From NCBI GenBank assembly GCA_019722365.1, contig JADFUC010000903.1, positions 1 to 64,000 on the forward strand: a stretch of DNA of 64,000 nt, written 5' to 3'. Positions within the stretch are counted from its first letter, which is position 1. Each line of letters starts with the position of its first letter. The notes under the pieces were generated by a model. That model was given only the letters and a program-made list of their open reading frames with translations, ran no database searches and had not been told where the DNA came from. The DNA is from Lithospermum erythrorhizon. Its lineage: Eukaryota > Streptophyta > Magnoliopsida > Boraginales > Boraginaceae. Position numbers and translations under genes: made by a program. This document shows, one piece after another, positions 14,355 through 25,504 of the stretch.

Positions 14355-14695
14355 AAGGCAGGAATACTCTCGACTGCGAGGCTGAGGCCTCTTTGTGTCC
14401 ATTGACCACGAGGGTTTTTATCTACGCTCTGTGAAATGCAGAGCGCATCATACCTTATACATAGCTCTTAGGCTATCGAGGCATATCAGCTGCATTTTGC
14501 TTACAGCTCTTTGGCTATCACTTAGCACATTATACAATATCCACAGAGCCACCAAAATCCTCACGTCATATGTATATCTCATCGTGCGACTAAATGACCA
14601 TCTTTAAACATGCCGTATAACATTTCGTTACTCCAGCGCCCATGCTCTGATATAAACGACTATTTACATGGCTTCAATCAAGGACACAGCGCGCG

Positions 14696-14737
<42 letters not shown>

Positions 14738-15510
14738 TATTGTTATATGATCGGTTTGTGACTATACCCAGATTGTGAGTACATATCTCGTAGCCAAAGT
14801 GACTTGTACATATGATGTTTATATTGGCGGTGATATATATATATATGAGCATGCGTAAACGCGTCATGGCCAAGGTCAGCACATGAACTCTTTTCGTGCT
14901 CGCGATCCTTCTTTAATACCAACGTCACCGATATCCGCATCACGTATATAACTCATTTAGTAAAAACTATACAACTTACATATACATAATATGAAGGTTA
15001 TCGCGTGATATAAATCTTTACTTCTCGAGCGAAGCCAAATATCAACAACTTTACTACCGAAGAAACTACTGTCGCACCTAAAAAGAACATAATAATAACA
15101 ATTCACTTTTAAACATGCAATTTAAATCTCGTTTTACCACATTACTCTTATACCTATTTTAACTTTTTGTACATATCCAAATTTTTATTAGTTATATCAA
15201 GAATCTAAATTGAATACTACTATCCAAAATCTATTACATAGTAAACTAGAACTAACATATGATTGATAATTTAGTTTATGTATATTATAGTAATCAATTC
15301 CCACTACATACTTCAACAAAATTTAATTAGATAAATTAAGCCTATAACTAACGTACTTATATTTACACCGTTAAATATGAGCTACAGTAATCATTAATAA
15401 GATGAGTTTAGCTAATTAAAGTAACTTTGTCATAATTATACAAACTAGTTATATAACTAATAAAGCATATACTTATGCACTTTTCATGCTTTGAAGCTTG
15501 AAAGAACTTT
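14355..15510 (-). repeat. Second copy of the 2780-3900 LTR segment
   Basis: Direct-repeat relationship to about 2780-3900. Both contain, in order, 'gctctta(a/g)gctatcgagg', '..ataacatttc.tta', 'tttagtaaaaactatacaac', 'cgaagccaaatatcaacaac' and 'taattagataaatt'. Homology starts at about 14355 and is lost at about 15510, where a plus-oriented LTR begins. The (AT)n run at 14701-14734 is absent from the 2.8-3.9 kb copy. Confidence 0.7.
14689..14734. repeat. Alternating GC/AC/AT microsatellite
   Basis: A gcgcgcacac run followed by 17 AT units gives 46 bp of strict purine-pyrimidine alternation. A shorter TA run lies at about 14834-14846, and another (AT)n at about 6038-6055. Confidence 0.9.
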
Positions 15511-16822
15511 AAGGACCGGCGTGTGTGGAATAATTTAGTTGACTTGGTTTTAACTTGAGGTAAGTACAAATCTCATGTTAGTAACCTTTCGTATATATAT
15601 TATGTTTATATATTTTTTATGTGTTGACATGTGGTTATATTAGAATATATATTGAGCTATTGAGATTGATGTTATGATATTGTTGTAGTTTTATGTGATT
15701 ATATTATGAATGTTTTGTGTGATCTGTGTTGCGTGTGGTTGTGTATTGTTGTCGTTGGTATGTGTTTTCTTTTGCAGGTTGAGTGGGTGGAATGAGATTA
15801 CGATATGCATATTGATGGGTTGCCCCGATCGGGAGGTTGTGGTATGCATATTGATGGGTTGCCCCGGTGATCGGGAGAATGGTATGCATATTGATGGGTT
15901 GCCTCGATCGGGAGGTTGTGAGATGTGTATATTGGTGGATGATGTGACCTGCATATTTGATGGGTTGCCCCGGGATGATGTTATATTATATATAATGGTG
16001 GGATGCCCCGGGATGATGGATATGCCGGTGGAGGATGGATATGCGGATGGAGGATGGACATGCAGATGGAGGTTTGGATGTTATGTTTTTTGTTAGACTT
16101 TTTATTGGTTATTTTGTTTTACTTGAATGAACATTTAATTATGCATTGTTGATATTTTATGAATATATGTATGGCATATATATATATATGTTTGATCTCG
16201 TAGGGATGTTTGAATAAGAGGCCATCATGTAAGTATGAATAGTTGTTACCTTATTTACTCATATTATTGATTATGCATATGCTCTTATATATAAATGTGA
16301 TTATATATGTTTGGATACCATTCGTGGTATTTGTATTCACTAAGCCATGGTTTCACGCCCTTCTACATGGGCGGACGTACACATACATAGGTTTTTAGGA
16401 GTTGTTTGCTGGGGTTACAAAGGAGCTGCGTTGACAAGTTGATTAAGATCGTAGGTGAGACGGTGGTGGCTAGGAAGTGCTTTCACTTGATCCTTTATCT
16501 ATTGATTTTCCTTTTTATGCTTTGTCTTAAAGAAACTTATATTATGCTTGAGAGTCCTGTTAGACCATATTATTACCATAATGTATTTTGGATATTATGT
16601 CGTTATGATGTTTGGTTGTATTACTAAAATCCTTATGTATGATTGTTTCGATGATGCTTTTTAGTGGTGTGTTGTTGGTTCACCCCGATGGACAAAAGTG
16701 TTTTGTTAGTATTAATATCAAATGAAGTCTTTTTATGTTGTTATTCATCGATTGGTGACTATGGTGTTCAGGTTGATGACGATCCTAACCTCAGGGCGAC
16801 CGACCTCGGGCGGGTCGTTATA
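15511..16822 (+). repeat. Plus-strand Gypsy-type LTR, 3' part
   Basis: Begins near a GAG/GTAAGT donor-like site (GT at 15560). It contains a tandem array (15800-16075) and a 'cactaagcc...gggcgg' box (16339-16373) and ends ...GGGCGGGTCGTTATA at 16822. The order matches the other LTRs. The 5' third is missing or replaced by the reversed segment at 14355-15510. Confidence 0.5.
15800..16075 (+). repeat. About 40-bp tandem array with CCCGATCGGG core
   Basis: Four to six degenerate units of 'atgcatattgatgggttgcc' followed by ccgatcggga-type sequence (units near 15804, 15843, 15882, 15945). They then decay into 'ggatggatatgc' units (16010-16070). The core CCCGATCGGG is self-complementary. The array sits where other LTRs here carry their own arrays. 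A 128-codon open frame runs through it but is an artefact of the repeat. Confidence 0.8.
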
Positions 16823-17032
16823 TGGAATGTGCTAAGTATTGTGATAATGTTATTTCTTGAAACGATTACACATCTTTATTTTTCTTTTACCCTAGCAGCG
16901 TAGCGATAGATTGTAAATGCTTTTACGAGCTTGTGATTAAACGAATGGGGGCAACCCGCATTACTTATTGTTTGAATATCAAAGTTGATATAAGTTATTA
17001 AATGTTGAAGCAAACTTATGTTGCATGAATGG
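16823..17032. other. Short spacer, no feature seen
   Basis: AT-rich sequence between the LTR end and the minisatellite; nothing recognisable. Confidence 0.3.
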
Positions 17033-17250
17033 GACCTCGGTTTATCCGGTCCCACATTTACTCGGACCTGGGTTTTTTATACATCCCATTTACTCGGACA
17101 TTTGTTTTGTCGGTCTACAGCTCGGACCTCGGTTCTATCCGATCCTCCTACTCAGACCTCAGTTTATCTAGTCCCACGCGGACCTCGGTCAAAACTAGTT
17201 AATCCAATCCTACCCGGACCTCGGTTAAAACTAGTTACGCCCGGTCCTAA
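17033..17250 (+). repeat. Minisatellite of 'TCGGACCTCGGTTTATCCGG' type
   Basis: About seven units of 25-35 bp, each with 'cggacctcggtt' followed by a variable 'tatccggtccca' or 'aaaactagtta' tail. Units are seen near 17034, 17071, 17124, 17152, 17180 and 17215. Not coding. Confidence 0.75.
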
Positions 17251-18264
17251 AACTCTAATTACGTCCGTGTCGATGACAGCGTCGTCTGACAGAGACATGT
17301 ATAGTTGCGCTTGAGCATGAAATTGATAACTCCCTTGTCACCATTAAGGCACTCTTAAATGGACAACTTGGGGGAATAATAACAATTGACGGAAGGCAAC
17401 AACAAAGCGATACCGACTTCGTATTTCGCGCGGCGATGTTTATTTTAGGAACTACCTTGAAACCGGCTTCAGGCCAGATGCGGCAGAACAATACAATGGA
17501 AGACTACGTGTTGTAAATATGCGATGAGGATTCATCGTGAGGCGATCATTCGTTGAGAATACTCATAAAGGTTAATAGCAGGGGGCCAAACCCGAGGAAA
17601 ACCTTTAATTCGGAGGGTCCTAAAGATGTGAAGCGAGCTAATCGCAGAAGGACATCCTCTTTGAAGGCATGATGCAACCGCGAGACGTAATAAAGCGAGA
17701 AAATATTTGAAATCCCTTGAACTAGTCAAGACCATGTTCCTTTTACAAGGAAAACACTCTTGAATAGGGCAACAAGGGATTATCTGAAACGAAGCAACAA
17801 AATTGATAAAGAATGGCGAACATCCAATTGCTAAATCGCCTAAATGCGAGAATCTTCACTGAGCAATCTTCATTTCCGCCTTTTCTGATCAGTCTTAAGC
17901 TTTGGGAATTTTGTTTCAACCATTTATACTTCTTGGTACACTCCATGCCGGATTACTGCTCCGTGCTTCGATAAAGGATAACTTCGCTCGCGTGCGGATT
18001 CTCCATTCTTTTTGGAGGACTTTTGTTACTCAGTGGACTCTCTTCATCCTATTTGGCACTCGTCAGTTTATCGCATGAGGATTCTCTTCACCTTTGTGAA
18101 GGACTTTTTCTTTGTACTCGAGATTATTCATCATAACACTCTTCGTGTCGGTTTAATGTGCTGCTTAGAAGAGATATTTCCTGGAAATAGCTACTTCTTG
18201 AAAGAAGAGAATCGAGGTTGAGTGCGTGCAAGTAATAACTCATCGATTACAATCTCAATTTAAG
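17251..18264. other. Unclassified repetitive sequence
   Basis: No gene recognised. Short open stretches on the minus strand (17491-17255, 17735-17532, 17946-17743) have no recognisable motifs. The sequence may be remnants of the retroelement continued further right. Confidence 0.3.
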
Positions 18265-18665
18265 CGGCAGCTACCGCCTTATTAGGCCAGTGTGATTGCT
18301 ATATGACGAAATGCCTCTAATAGATTACGCGGCTGAGGCTGCGACACCCCACCTATAGAAGGGAAAGCCTCATCTTGACTCGGCCATTCGGCGATAGCAT
18401 ACCATCGATCTCTCAAGGATCAAAATTTTGGGAAAGTTCCTAATATACATGGCTAAGCATGGAAACTACACGCCTTATTAGGCGATCTTGATTATATGGC
18501 GAAAGGCCTATGATGCTTCAGTCACGCCTTGACCCAGTGCGACCGCTTCTACTTATAGAAGGTAAGACTCATAAGCCCAACTCTGACGCCTCATTTCAGC
18601 AATGGCATACTACCTCAGTCTCTCAAAGATTAAAATCTTGGGAAAGCTCCTAATATACTTGGCTA
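18265..18665 (+). repeat. Two tandem copies of a ~200-bp unit
   Basis: Landmarks occur twice: 'cgccttattaggc' at 18275 and 18471, '..tgaggct/..cgcc..gcgac..' in between, and 'aaaat.ttgggaaag.tcct' at about 18422 and 18632. Spacing is 196-210 bp. Confidence 0.7.
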
Positions 18666-19464
18666 TTTTGAAATACTCCTCCAAAATCATGGAGAATGAA
18701 TTTGAAGGAGTAGGGGGCAATGATGTAACATGAAAACATCGCATCAGGCCACACTGATTTGACCCGGCATTCGGGATAGCTATCTACAAATTATATAGGA
18801 GAAGCTATTGATTATTGGAAGCTACATACGGGAGGCTTTCCATGGAGCACCAAGATCATGTAAATCGGTCAAGTATTGAAGAGAAGATGAAGTCTCAAAA
18901 ATGATGTCTTGACATGGCCAAGAATGTGAAATGATAAGAGGAGGACATAAGTTTTACCCACGCGTCACTTTCATACATAAAAGAGACCGTCCTCTCGCTC
19001 TACATAAAAGGATCTCAAAGGAGCAAGGTATGGTCTTCAATCTAACTTATCATTTAAATATGCCTATCACGCATTATACTAATGTTAGGCGTCAGAGTGT
19101 TGGCCCAGTCGCCCCGCTTTTTGTTTTGTAAGGTTATAACAGATAGAGCAAAGCTTCTGGATGGAGTCTTGGGATTGCCCCGAAATTTGGAATCCAAGTA
19201 TAAAAAATTCATGAGGTAACCTACAAATTCATACTTAAATTTACTCGCATCCTATGATCCGCAAGAACTAAAAACTAATTCTCTAAACTGGAGTCTTTGA
19301 AGCCACTTAAACATCATAACAACTACTTTGGGAAATGGTCAAAACCTACTAGTTATTCCACCAGGCCAAGGATAATCATCTACGGAAAGTAGCTATGCGG
19401 TACAGTATGATTCTTCTGATCTAATCACTTAGCGTAGTGCTTTCTGTCGCCTCCTTGAGGGTCG
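18666..19464. other. Probable upstream part of a decayed Copia element
   Basis: The Copia RT remnant begins just to the right. No clear gag, protease or integrase motif could be read here, so the 5' edge and 5' LTR of that element are not defined. Confidence 0.3.
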
Positions 19465-20880
19465 TATCATAAATTGCAAATGGATTTAAAGGTGAAAAAG
19501 AACTTTGATGGTTCATTTCAAAGATCTGAGCCTAAAATTTGGTTGCTACGGGGTATTAACCTGATAATATTGGCATTGATTGCTGAAACTTTTAGCCCAG
19601 TCATCAAATCAACTACCAGAAATCGAGTGTCTTGAATGTCGTTTGTGTCATTAAGGGTAAAGGATATCACGACAAATTGATAATCATGAGATGCCTTCTA
19701 CATGGCATTTTTAAGCGAGCAAGTATTCATGCAAGCAACCTCCGGGTTTGAAGGACAAAAGCATTATCCATCTCGTGTGTAAAACTCCATGGTATCTATG
19801 GTCTTAAGCGACTCCAGGGGGGCACAGTTTCGTACACAGTTTCTAGGTTGTCAGCAAACTGCGGTTGGGATTCCTCATCATTCTTGATACATCGCTATTT
19901 ATTCAAAGGTCGGCTCTATATTTTGTTTCTCTTGGTATGCGTTGATATACTTATTACGAGGTCAATGATGTAGCTATTCAAACTATTATGATCGATTACT
20001 TTTCGGATTTTGCTCTTGCCCAGGATATAGGGTCTCCTACGTTACTTCTGATTGTGAAGTCAATCAACTTCCTTGAGGATACACTTAGCAGACCGGTCTA
20101 AATACATAGTTGAACTTCTTACTAAAGAACAAATGGATGGCTCAAAACCTTTAAGTAATCAGATCTCCTAAATCTAGCGTTATCTACATCATTTTGGAGA
20201 TCCGCTTTTTCGAGCCTACGTTGTATAGAAGCATTGTTGGAGCTTTGCAATATCTCACCATTACCAGTCTAGAAATTTGCTTTGTAGTTAATCGAGCTTG
20301 TCAATCATGCATAGTCCTACTGATATTCACTCGCCTTGTCCGATTAGCGCATATTACGATATCTGAGCACCGTCGCTCGGGTTTTACTCTCGAGCCATCA
20401 TCGAGTTTGATCGGCAACTACATATGTTGATTAGATTGAATTTGTTGCCACTGGTACCACGTAGATCAGCGAGAGTGGTTATTGCATTTTTTATGGGAGT
20501 ATTCAACATCGGTTGGAGTTCTAAACGAAAAAGTTGTTGCTCGCTCACAGCTGCAGGCGAATATCGGAGTTTGGCAACTGCGCTCTTGAGCTAAGATGGA
20601 TTCAACATCTCCTCAAAGAATTGAGAATTCCTACTTCTTTAGCTCCACTTCTATATTGTGACAATCTTGGTGCAACATATCTCTCAGTTAATCTGGTATT
20701 ACATTCTCGTATTAAACATGTTGAAATAAGCATGTGTTACATTAAGAAAAAGGTCACAAATGGTCAATTGAAAGTTATGTGTCACGAGCTTTTTGGATCA
20801 ACTTGCGGATGTCTTACTCACTAAAGATTCGTTCTACTCCTAGGTTAATTTGCCGGTCCAAGAGATTGAATGTGGTTGTC
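19465..20880 (+). pseudogene. Decayed Copia reverse transcriptase-RNase H
   Basis: Three-frame reading recovers the Ty1/Copia RT and RNase H in order. A 'NCKWI.R.KKN.DGSF' start lies at about 19475-19520, 'ETFSPVIK' at about 19588 and 'AFLSEQVFMQ' at about 19710. A broken catalytic strand reads LVCVDILIT at 19933-19959, where the family has a Y-V-D-D core, so one Asp codon is missing. 'PTLYRSIVGALQYLTIT' lies at about 20215. The RNase H part is 'ALELRWIQHLLKEL' at about 20582 and 'CDNLGATYLSVN', with the catalytic Asp near 20660. Several frameshifts and stops make it non-functional. The Copia assignment is firm; the lineage is not. Confidence 0.85.
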
Positions 20881-20883
20881 CCC

Positions 20884-21187
20884 CCGCTTCAACTTGAGGG
20901 AAGGTGAAAGATAATATGCTGGTGATCAAGTATGTATTGATCCCATTGATAGTGCGAGCACATCGATGAAGATTGATGATGAAGCCATTTGTGTTGTAAT
21001 TCAAATTTTAAATGTGATGATAAGTTATGTCTGATATATTAAAAAGATAGGAGTTGTTACATTGTTGGTTCACCGTTCCCAGCACGGAATGCGATCGGTG
21101 GCCAGAAGTCGGTTATTGTAAACTCTTGTACTCTTGATTGATAATGCTGCTTGATCAATTAAATTTCATTTGTGTCGTCTTTTAACC
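20884..21187 (+). repeat. Probable 3' LTR of the Copia element
   Basis: A purine-rich tract (acttgagggaagg, about 20890-20903) directly follows the RNase H end, the position of the family's polypurine tract. About 280 bp of LTR-like, T-rich sequence follows. The end is uncertain and no matching 5' copy was found. Confidence 0.45.
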
Positions 21188-21985
21188 CCAGCGTACTTTA
21201 ACTTCAACTTTGCTCCTGCTTTGCGTCAAACCCGGCACACCGCTTCCTCGTCGTCATCACACACTTCACCAAGGCGGAATTACCGCCACCTTTGTTAAGC
21301 GCAATTTCCTACCGTACATCCTTTGGCTTCCGTCTCGATTCGGCAATTTATTTCAACAAAAAACAATGCGGGGGAGGGGTAGCAACAAATCCCAAAACCT
21401 TACCTTTTTTCTCCTCGAGAAATGAAGCTATTTTTTCAACAATTTTGATTTAAGAAGGAAGGGAGCGAGAGTAATCTTTATTGGAATTGAGGTGGTGGTT
21501 GTCGGAATCAATGGTGGTGGTGAAGGATTGATGAGGAAGGTAGGTTTTTTGATTTTGTTTAATTGTATTTTCTTATTAATATTTTCAAATAAGACCCATA
21601 TCTTTCTTTATGTAAGAAATTACCCAATTATTTTTTAATAATTCTGAGTTTACAAATTTTATAAAATTGAGCATCCATTTTTAGCCAAAATCACACAATG
21701 GGAGGCAATTTAAAATTTAAGTTGGACATACTATTAGGGTTATAAGAAAATAAGCAGAAAAGAAATGTGTCGTACTCACGGATTTGTATGAAGCATTGTT
21801 CATTGTGTTTGAAGTGGATTTGAGTGTACAGCAATGTCAATAATTAGATACGGAGTATATTCATTTCATAAGAACGAATAGAAGAATACTTAGAAATACA
21901 TTAGCAAACAAAAAATAAGAAATCTTTAATACTACTACAGTTCAACCCCGATATAAGATCATAGCGTTATTCCACAGCACAAAGA
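21188..21985. other. LSM4 downstream region
   Basis: Between the Copia remnant and the LSM4 stop codon. It holds a C-rich then purine-rich stretch (21190-21560), ending in a donor-like GAAG/GTAGGT near 21540, that may be a fragment of a gene 5' end. This is followed by AT-rich sequence where the LSM4 3' untranslated region (minus strand) should lie. No intact gene. Confidence 0.35.
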
Positions 21986-24935
21986 TCAGCCACGTCCCCG
22001 GCCAGCCACTGCAGAAAATATTTAGTTCATAGTCATGTAATCGAATAACAGATATAGTAGCCACCTCGAAAGAAAAAACGCTCGAGCAAAAAATACAGCC
22101 TCGTTTGATTTAAAATTATCAAAATTAACAAGCTTTCCAGTCTTAATCGACATAATTAACCTTTGTTTGGATATAAATTATTATGTTAATAATAACGTAG
22201 GTTGAGAATATTGTCTTTTAGAATATTGTCCACAATTTTGAATACCAGGCAAATTTTCACAATTTTGTCGAATCAACCCCAAAAAATATACCTCTTCCAG
22301 CGGACTTGCTGCCCGGTCCTCCTCTGCCACGTCCTCCACCTTTAGGACCTCCATCATCTACTCCACGCCCAAATGTTTGTCGCCCACCAGCATCATCTCG
22401 GCCTCTTCCCCTTCCACGTCCTACTCCAGGCGGCTTTCTATCTGAATATAGACACCAATGAAGCAGTTACAAGTGAGTTTTAGCAGGCTGCTAAGTACAT
22501 ACCACAGAACAAATACCAAAAGGCAGGATTATGCATTCCTGCTCTTTTACATAAAATTGATTGAGAGGGGAAAGTGGAAGGCAGAACATCTTATACCTGT
22601 ACGAGTCTTAGATTCTTCTTGAACCTTATCAATCACCTGAGAACAAAAGACGAAGCAGCAAAGATCATCACCAAACTCTCATAACTCAGAGGAGCACATA
22701 GAATCTATACATAAAGCAAACAAGAAGAATTTTGGGCTACAAGTACATAAATATGATTACTCTCTTATCAATAGTTACTTCTTATTGGCAGATTGCAAAG
22801 AGTAACATGGGTCCAGAAGAATTTGTTCTCTTGGGGAGAAATACTTCCCTAACAAAAATGATGACCAGCAACATGTTGGATAAGAGAATGCACATGAAGC
22901 AGCCCTAAGTGCATCAAACAATCAATATGGAAAATAATCAGACAGTTCAAGATGCAAGTGAAGCATACCAGAATAAGATAGTATCAGTATGTGCATTTAA
23001 TCTGGGAGCAAAATGGTGAATTCTGTATTTTGATGATATGTTGACATATTTCTGTACTATAGCTCTCATGAATAAACTAATGACGTAAGAGCGTAAAACA
23101 TGCATTAGGAATGAATAACACATATAATGATAAATTAATAGAAACTGATCAAATTAGGGAACTAGTGTATAAACTGCACAAATGACAAACATATTTCACA
23201 GTTCATTATTACCAAACGTGTGCAGTCAAATGGAGTACAAGACAGTCAAAAGACAAATGCAGGAGAGCTTCAAATATGATTGAATCACAAGCAAGCATCT
23301 TAAATTCTAAGTTAGTCAGAATCATCACAAATCTCAATGCCTCGATTCCAGATTATAATTAGGAGCCAGTCAGATGCCAACATAACATATAGTCTCAACT
23401 TCATAAAGAAATAAAGAATACGAAGCTCAAGTACTTGTATAGTTGTACCTCATCAGGAACTCGTAGATACTTGATTGTATTTCCTCGCACATAACATTCA
23501 GGCATCCGCCAAAATCTATCTCCATCCTAGATTAATTTGCAGGGACGGGCTTAATCTTAATATATCCAACAACATCACATACTCATCAAGTGTAATCTCA
23601 ATTGCATAGAAACAAACACAATAAGCCATAAATATTAACCAGCTCACCTTCGAGGTACATATGACTTCACGTAGATGGATATTCATCCAAGTATCGCAAT
23701 TCACCAGATGTCCATTATAAGTTTCTCCATTTTTCAGCTCGACCAACTGCAATACATATCAATTGATTACTTCAAGAAAGATAAACCTTCCCCAAGTCAC
23801 TTTTTAAGTTTCTCATGAAATCGACCTTTAATTTTTTTCCCGTGACAAGAAAGTAAAGAAGCTTATTGGCTTCGACATAATATGGGCGGTGTGCTATTTT
23901 TTTACAGTTAACAGGTCGAGACGATAAATATTTATGGAATCAAAACCAAGCGGGCCGATCAGGCGCTTAAAATCGCTGGGCCATAAACAAATCTTATCCT
24001 TCTCCCTGCGCCCGCATTTAGGCGCGGACGGAAGCTCGCCGTTACGCACCGGTAGCAGCGCTGCTCCTATATCCGCGTTGACTACAAGTACGCCGTTCGA
24101 GATGTTTGCTCTGGTGTCGGGCGCTCGCGTCACCTCGCATGATTGTTTATTTACTTGTTACCGCTGCTTATTTTTGGCTTAAATAATTTTGTATTATTTA
24201 AGGGTTTTTTTTGCTTTGATTGGGTTTTAGCCCAAAAACGTTGTATTGACATTTATTTTTATTTTTATTAACATGAAAGCCCCAGGCGGGTTTAAGATAA
24301 AAAAAAATAAAAATAAACCTTCCCCAAGTTGATTAAAACTGAACATACATGAAACAACTGCTATAAAGAGTTCAACTTTAAGAATTATTAGCCACAACAG
24401 CACAATCTTATTTCTACTATTTTATCTGTCTAAAAGAAATGCCTAAATAAAGACCTTTTCGCTAAAAATAAACAGAGTAGCAATAATATGAGAAAGATAA
24501 AGCCATTACCATGACAAATTTAGAAAATAAGTACAAAATTATAAACTACTCCCTCCATCCCAAAAAGATTGTCCAGTTTTGAACATTGATGGTCGACTTT
24601 TTAAAATCTGAACTCAAGTACCTCAATACATGCTTGTATGTTAACGTGGTTTACAATTTACACAATAATTTTAATCCAAAATCGTACTTATTGTGCATCA
24701 ATTAACGCTGCAAAGTTTTTAGCATAAGAAATCTAAATTGACAATCTTTTTGGGACACAATTGCAAGGGGTATTTCATAGAAAGTGGGTTTTAATAGTAC
24801 CATGGGATGGCCCTGAGAGGTCTTGAGAAGAGAAAGTGGAAGCTGAAAACACAGAATCAATTCAATATATTCAGTAAACAGATTAAATAAAGAAATTGAG
24901 AAAAAGTTAATCTTGATTTGAAGGGAACTTACCAT
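21986..24935 (-). CDS. LSM4: U6 snRNA-associated Sm-like protein LSm4
   Basis: LSm4 is a subunit of the heptameric LSm1-7 (cytoplasmic mRNA decapping/decay) and LSm2-8 (nuclear U6 snRNA, splicing) rings. Coding exons on the minus strand: 24933-24935 (ATG only), 24801-24842, 23648-23746, 23449-23526, 22597-22636, 22292-22441, 21986-22008. All introns have GT-AG ends and phases join exactly, giving 435 nt and 144 residues. The Sm1 part starts [14 protein letters not shown] and continues [20 protein letters not shown]. Sm2 contains [17 protein letters not shown] (residues about 58-74). The tail from about residue 88 is rich in GRGRGR and GGRGRGG and ends VAGRGRG, a typical LSm4 RG tail and usual plant length. 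No frameshifts, unlike the surrounding repeats. Intron 2 (about 1,050 bp) carries two transposon insertions. Very confident. Confidence 0.96.
23798..24312 (+). mobile_element. Non-LTR retroelement fragment in LSM4 intron 2
   Basis: A 515-bp insert is flanked by a perfect 17-bp direct repeat, ataaaccttccccaagt, at 23781-23797 and 24313-24329. It ends in an A-rich tail (ataaaaaaaaataaa) just before the right copy, the signature of target-primed reverse transcription (LINE, SINE or processed transcript). Its middle is GC-rich (about 23940-24150) compared with the intron. It contains an 82-codon open frame (23934-24182, plus strand) that I do not recognise. The probable identity is the 3' end of a 5'-truncated LINE. 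It lies antisense to LSM4. Confidence 0.8.
24547..24772. mobile_element. Stowaway-like MITE in LSM4 intron 2
   Basis: The left end reads TA-CTCCCTCCATCCCAAAAAG. Its inner part 'aaaaagattgtc' (from about 24562) is mirrored by 'gacaatctttttggga' at about 24740-24755, followed by an imperfect '..aaggggta' end. The CTCCCTCC terminus and TA flank are hallmarks of Tc1/Mariner-type Stowaway MITEs. The size is about 225 bp and there is no coding sequence. Confidence 0.7.
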
Positions 24936-25504
24936 TTTCCTAATGAAGAAGAAAGAAAGCCAAATCGACTGGCAAGCTGCGATTCAAAGACGATCAACTG
25001 TTCAGTCAAATTGGTAACCTTTACATCAACTGTGTAGGTTATGTTTGGTCCCCAACAAAAGGCAAGACCAACAAGGAAACCAAATTAAAGGTTGTATTAG
25101 GTTTCTATTGTATGATTAATGAAAATGTCTGTTTTTTTAAATACAGAATCAATTCAATATGTATTCACATGTTTGTTTCCTTAACCAATGGATCATTCAT
25201 GTTTCAAAATTTCTCGTTATTTTTTATTTGATGTTACTGTCAACTTTTACCTTGACAAAATTCAGAGGTACTTTAGACATTTTATGTGAAAAAAAAAATT
25301 AAAAGAGGAAATTTTGTCCCGTCCATCCATTCAACTTCTTCTCATGTTGGAATTCGATGCAAATTGCATTGAGTTATTATGCCTATTTATTATTTATAAA
25401 TGGATTAAAGAAACATAAAGCTCAAATGAAGTACAAATTTACTTATTATATTAATATGACGGATTGCTAGATTCCAATAATGAACATGTTATAATTATAT
25501 ATGG
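24936..25504. promoter_or_regulatory. LSM4 5' untranslated and promoter region
   Basis: Sequence upstream of the LSM4 ATG, read on the minus strand. It includes the short leader beyond 24935 and AT-rich DNA up to the solo LTR boundary at 25505, so only about 570 bp separate the ATG from the LTR. No single TATA or initiator position can be assigned with confidence. Confidence 0.4.

Noticed and set aside
15710..16096. 128-codon open frame with repeating 'ILMGCP' blocks
   Set aside because: The frame is produced by the ~40-bp tandem array inside an LTR. The repeats are not multiples of three throughout, and no protein family fits.
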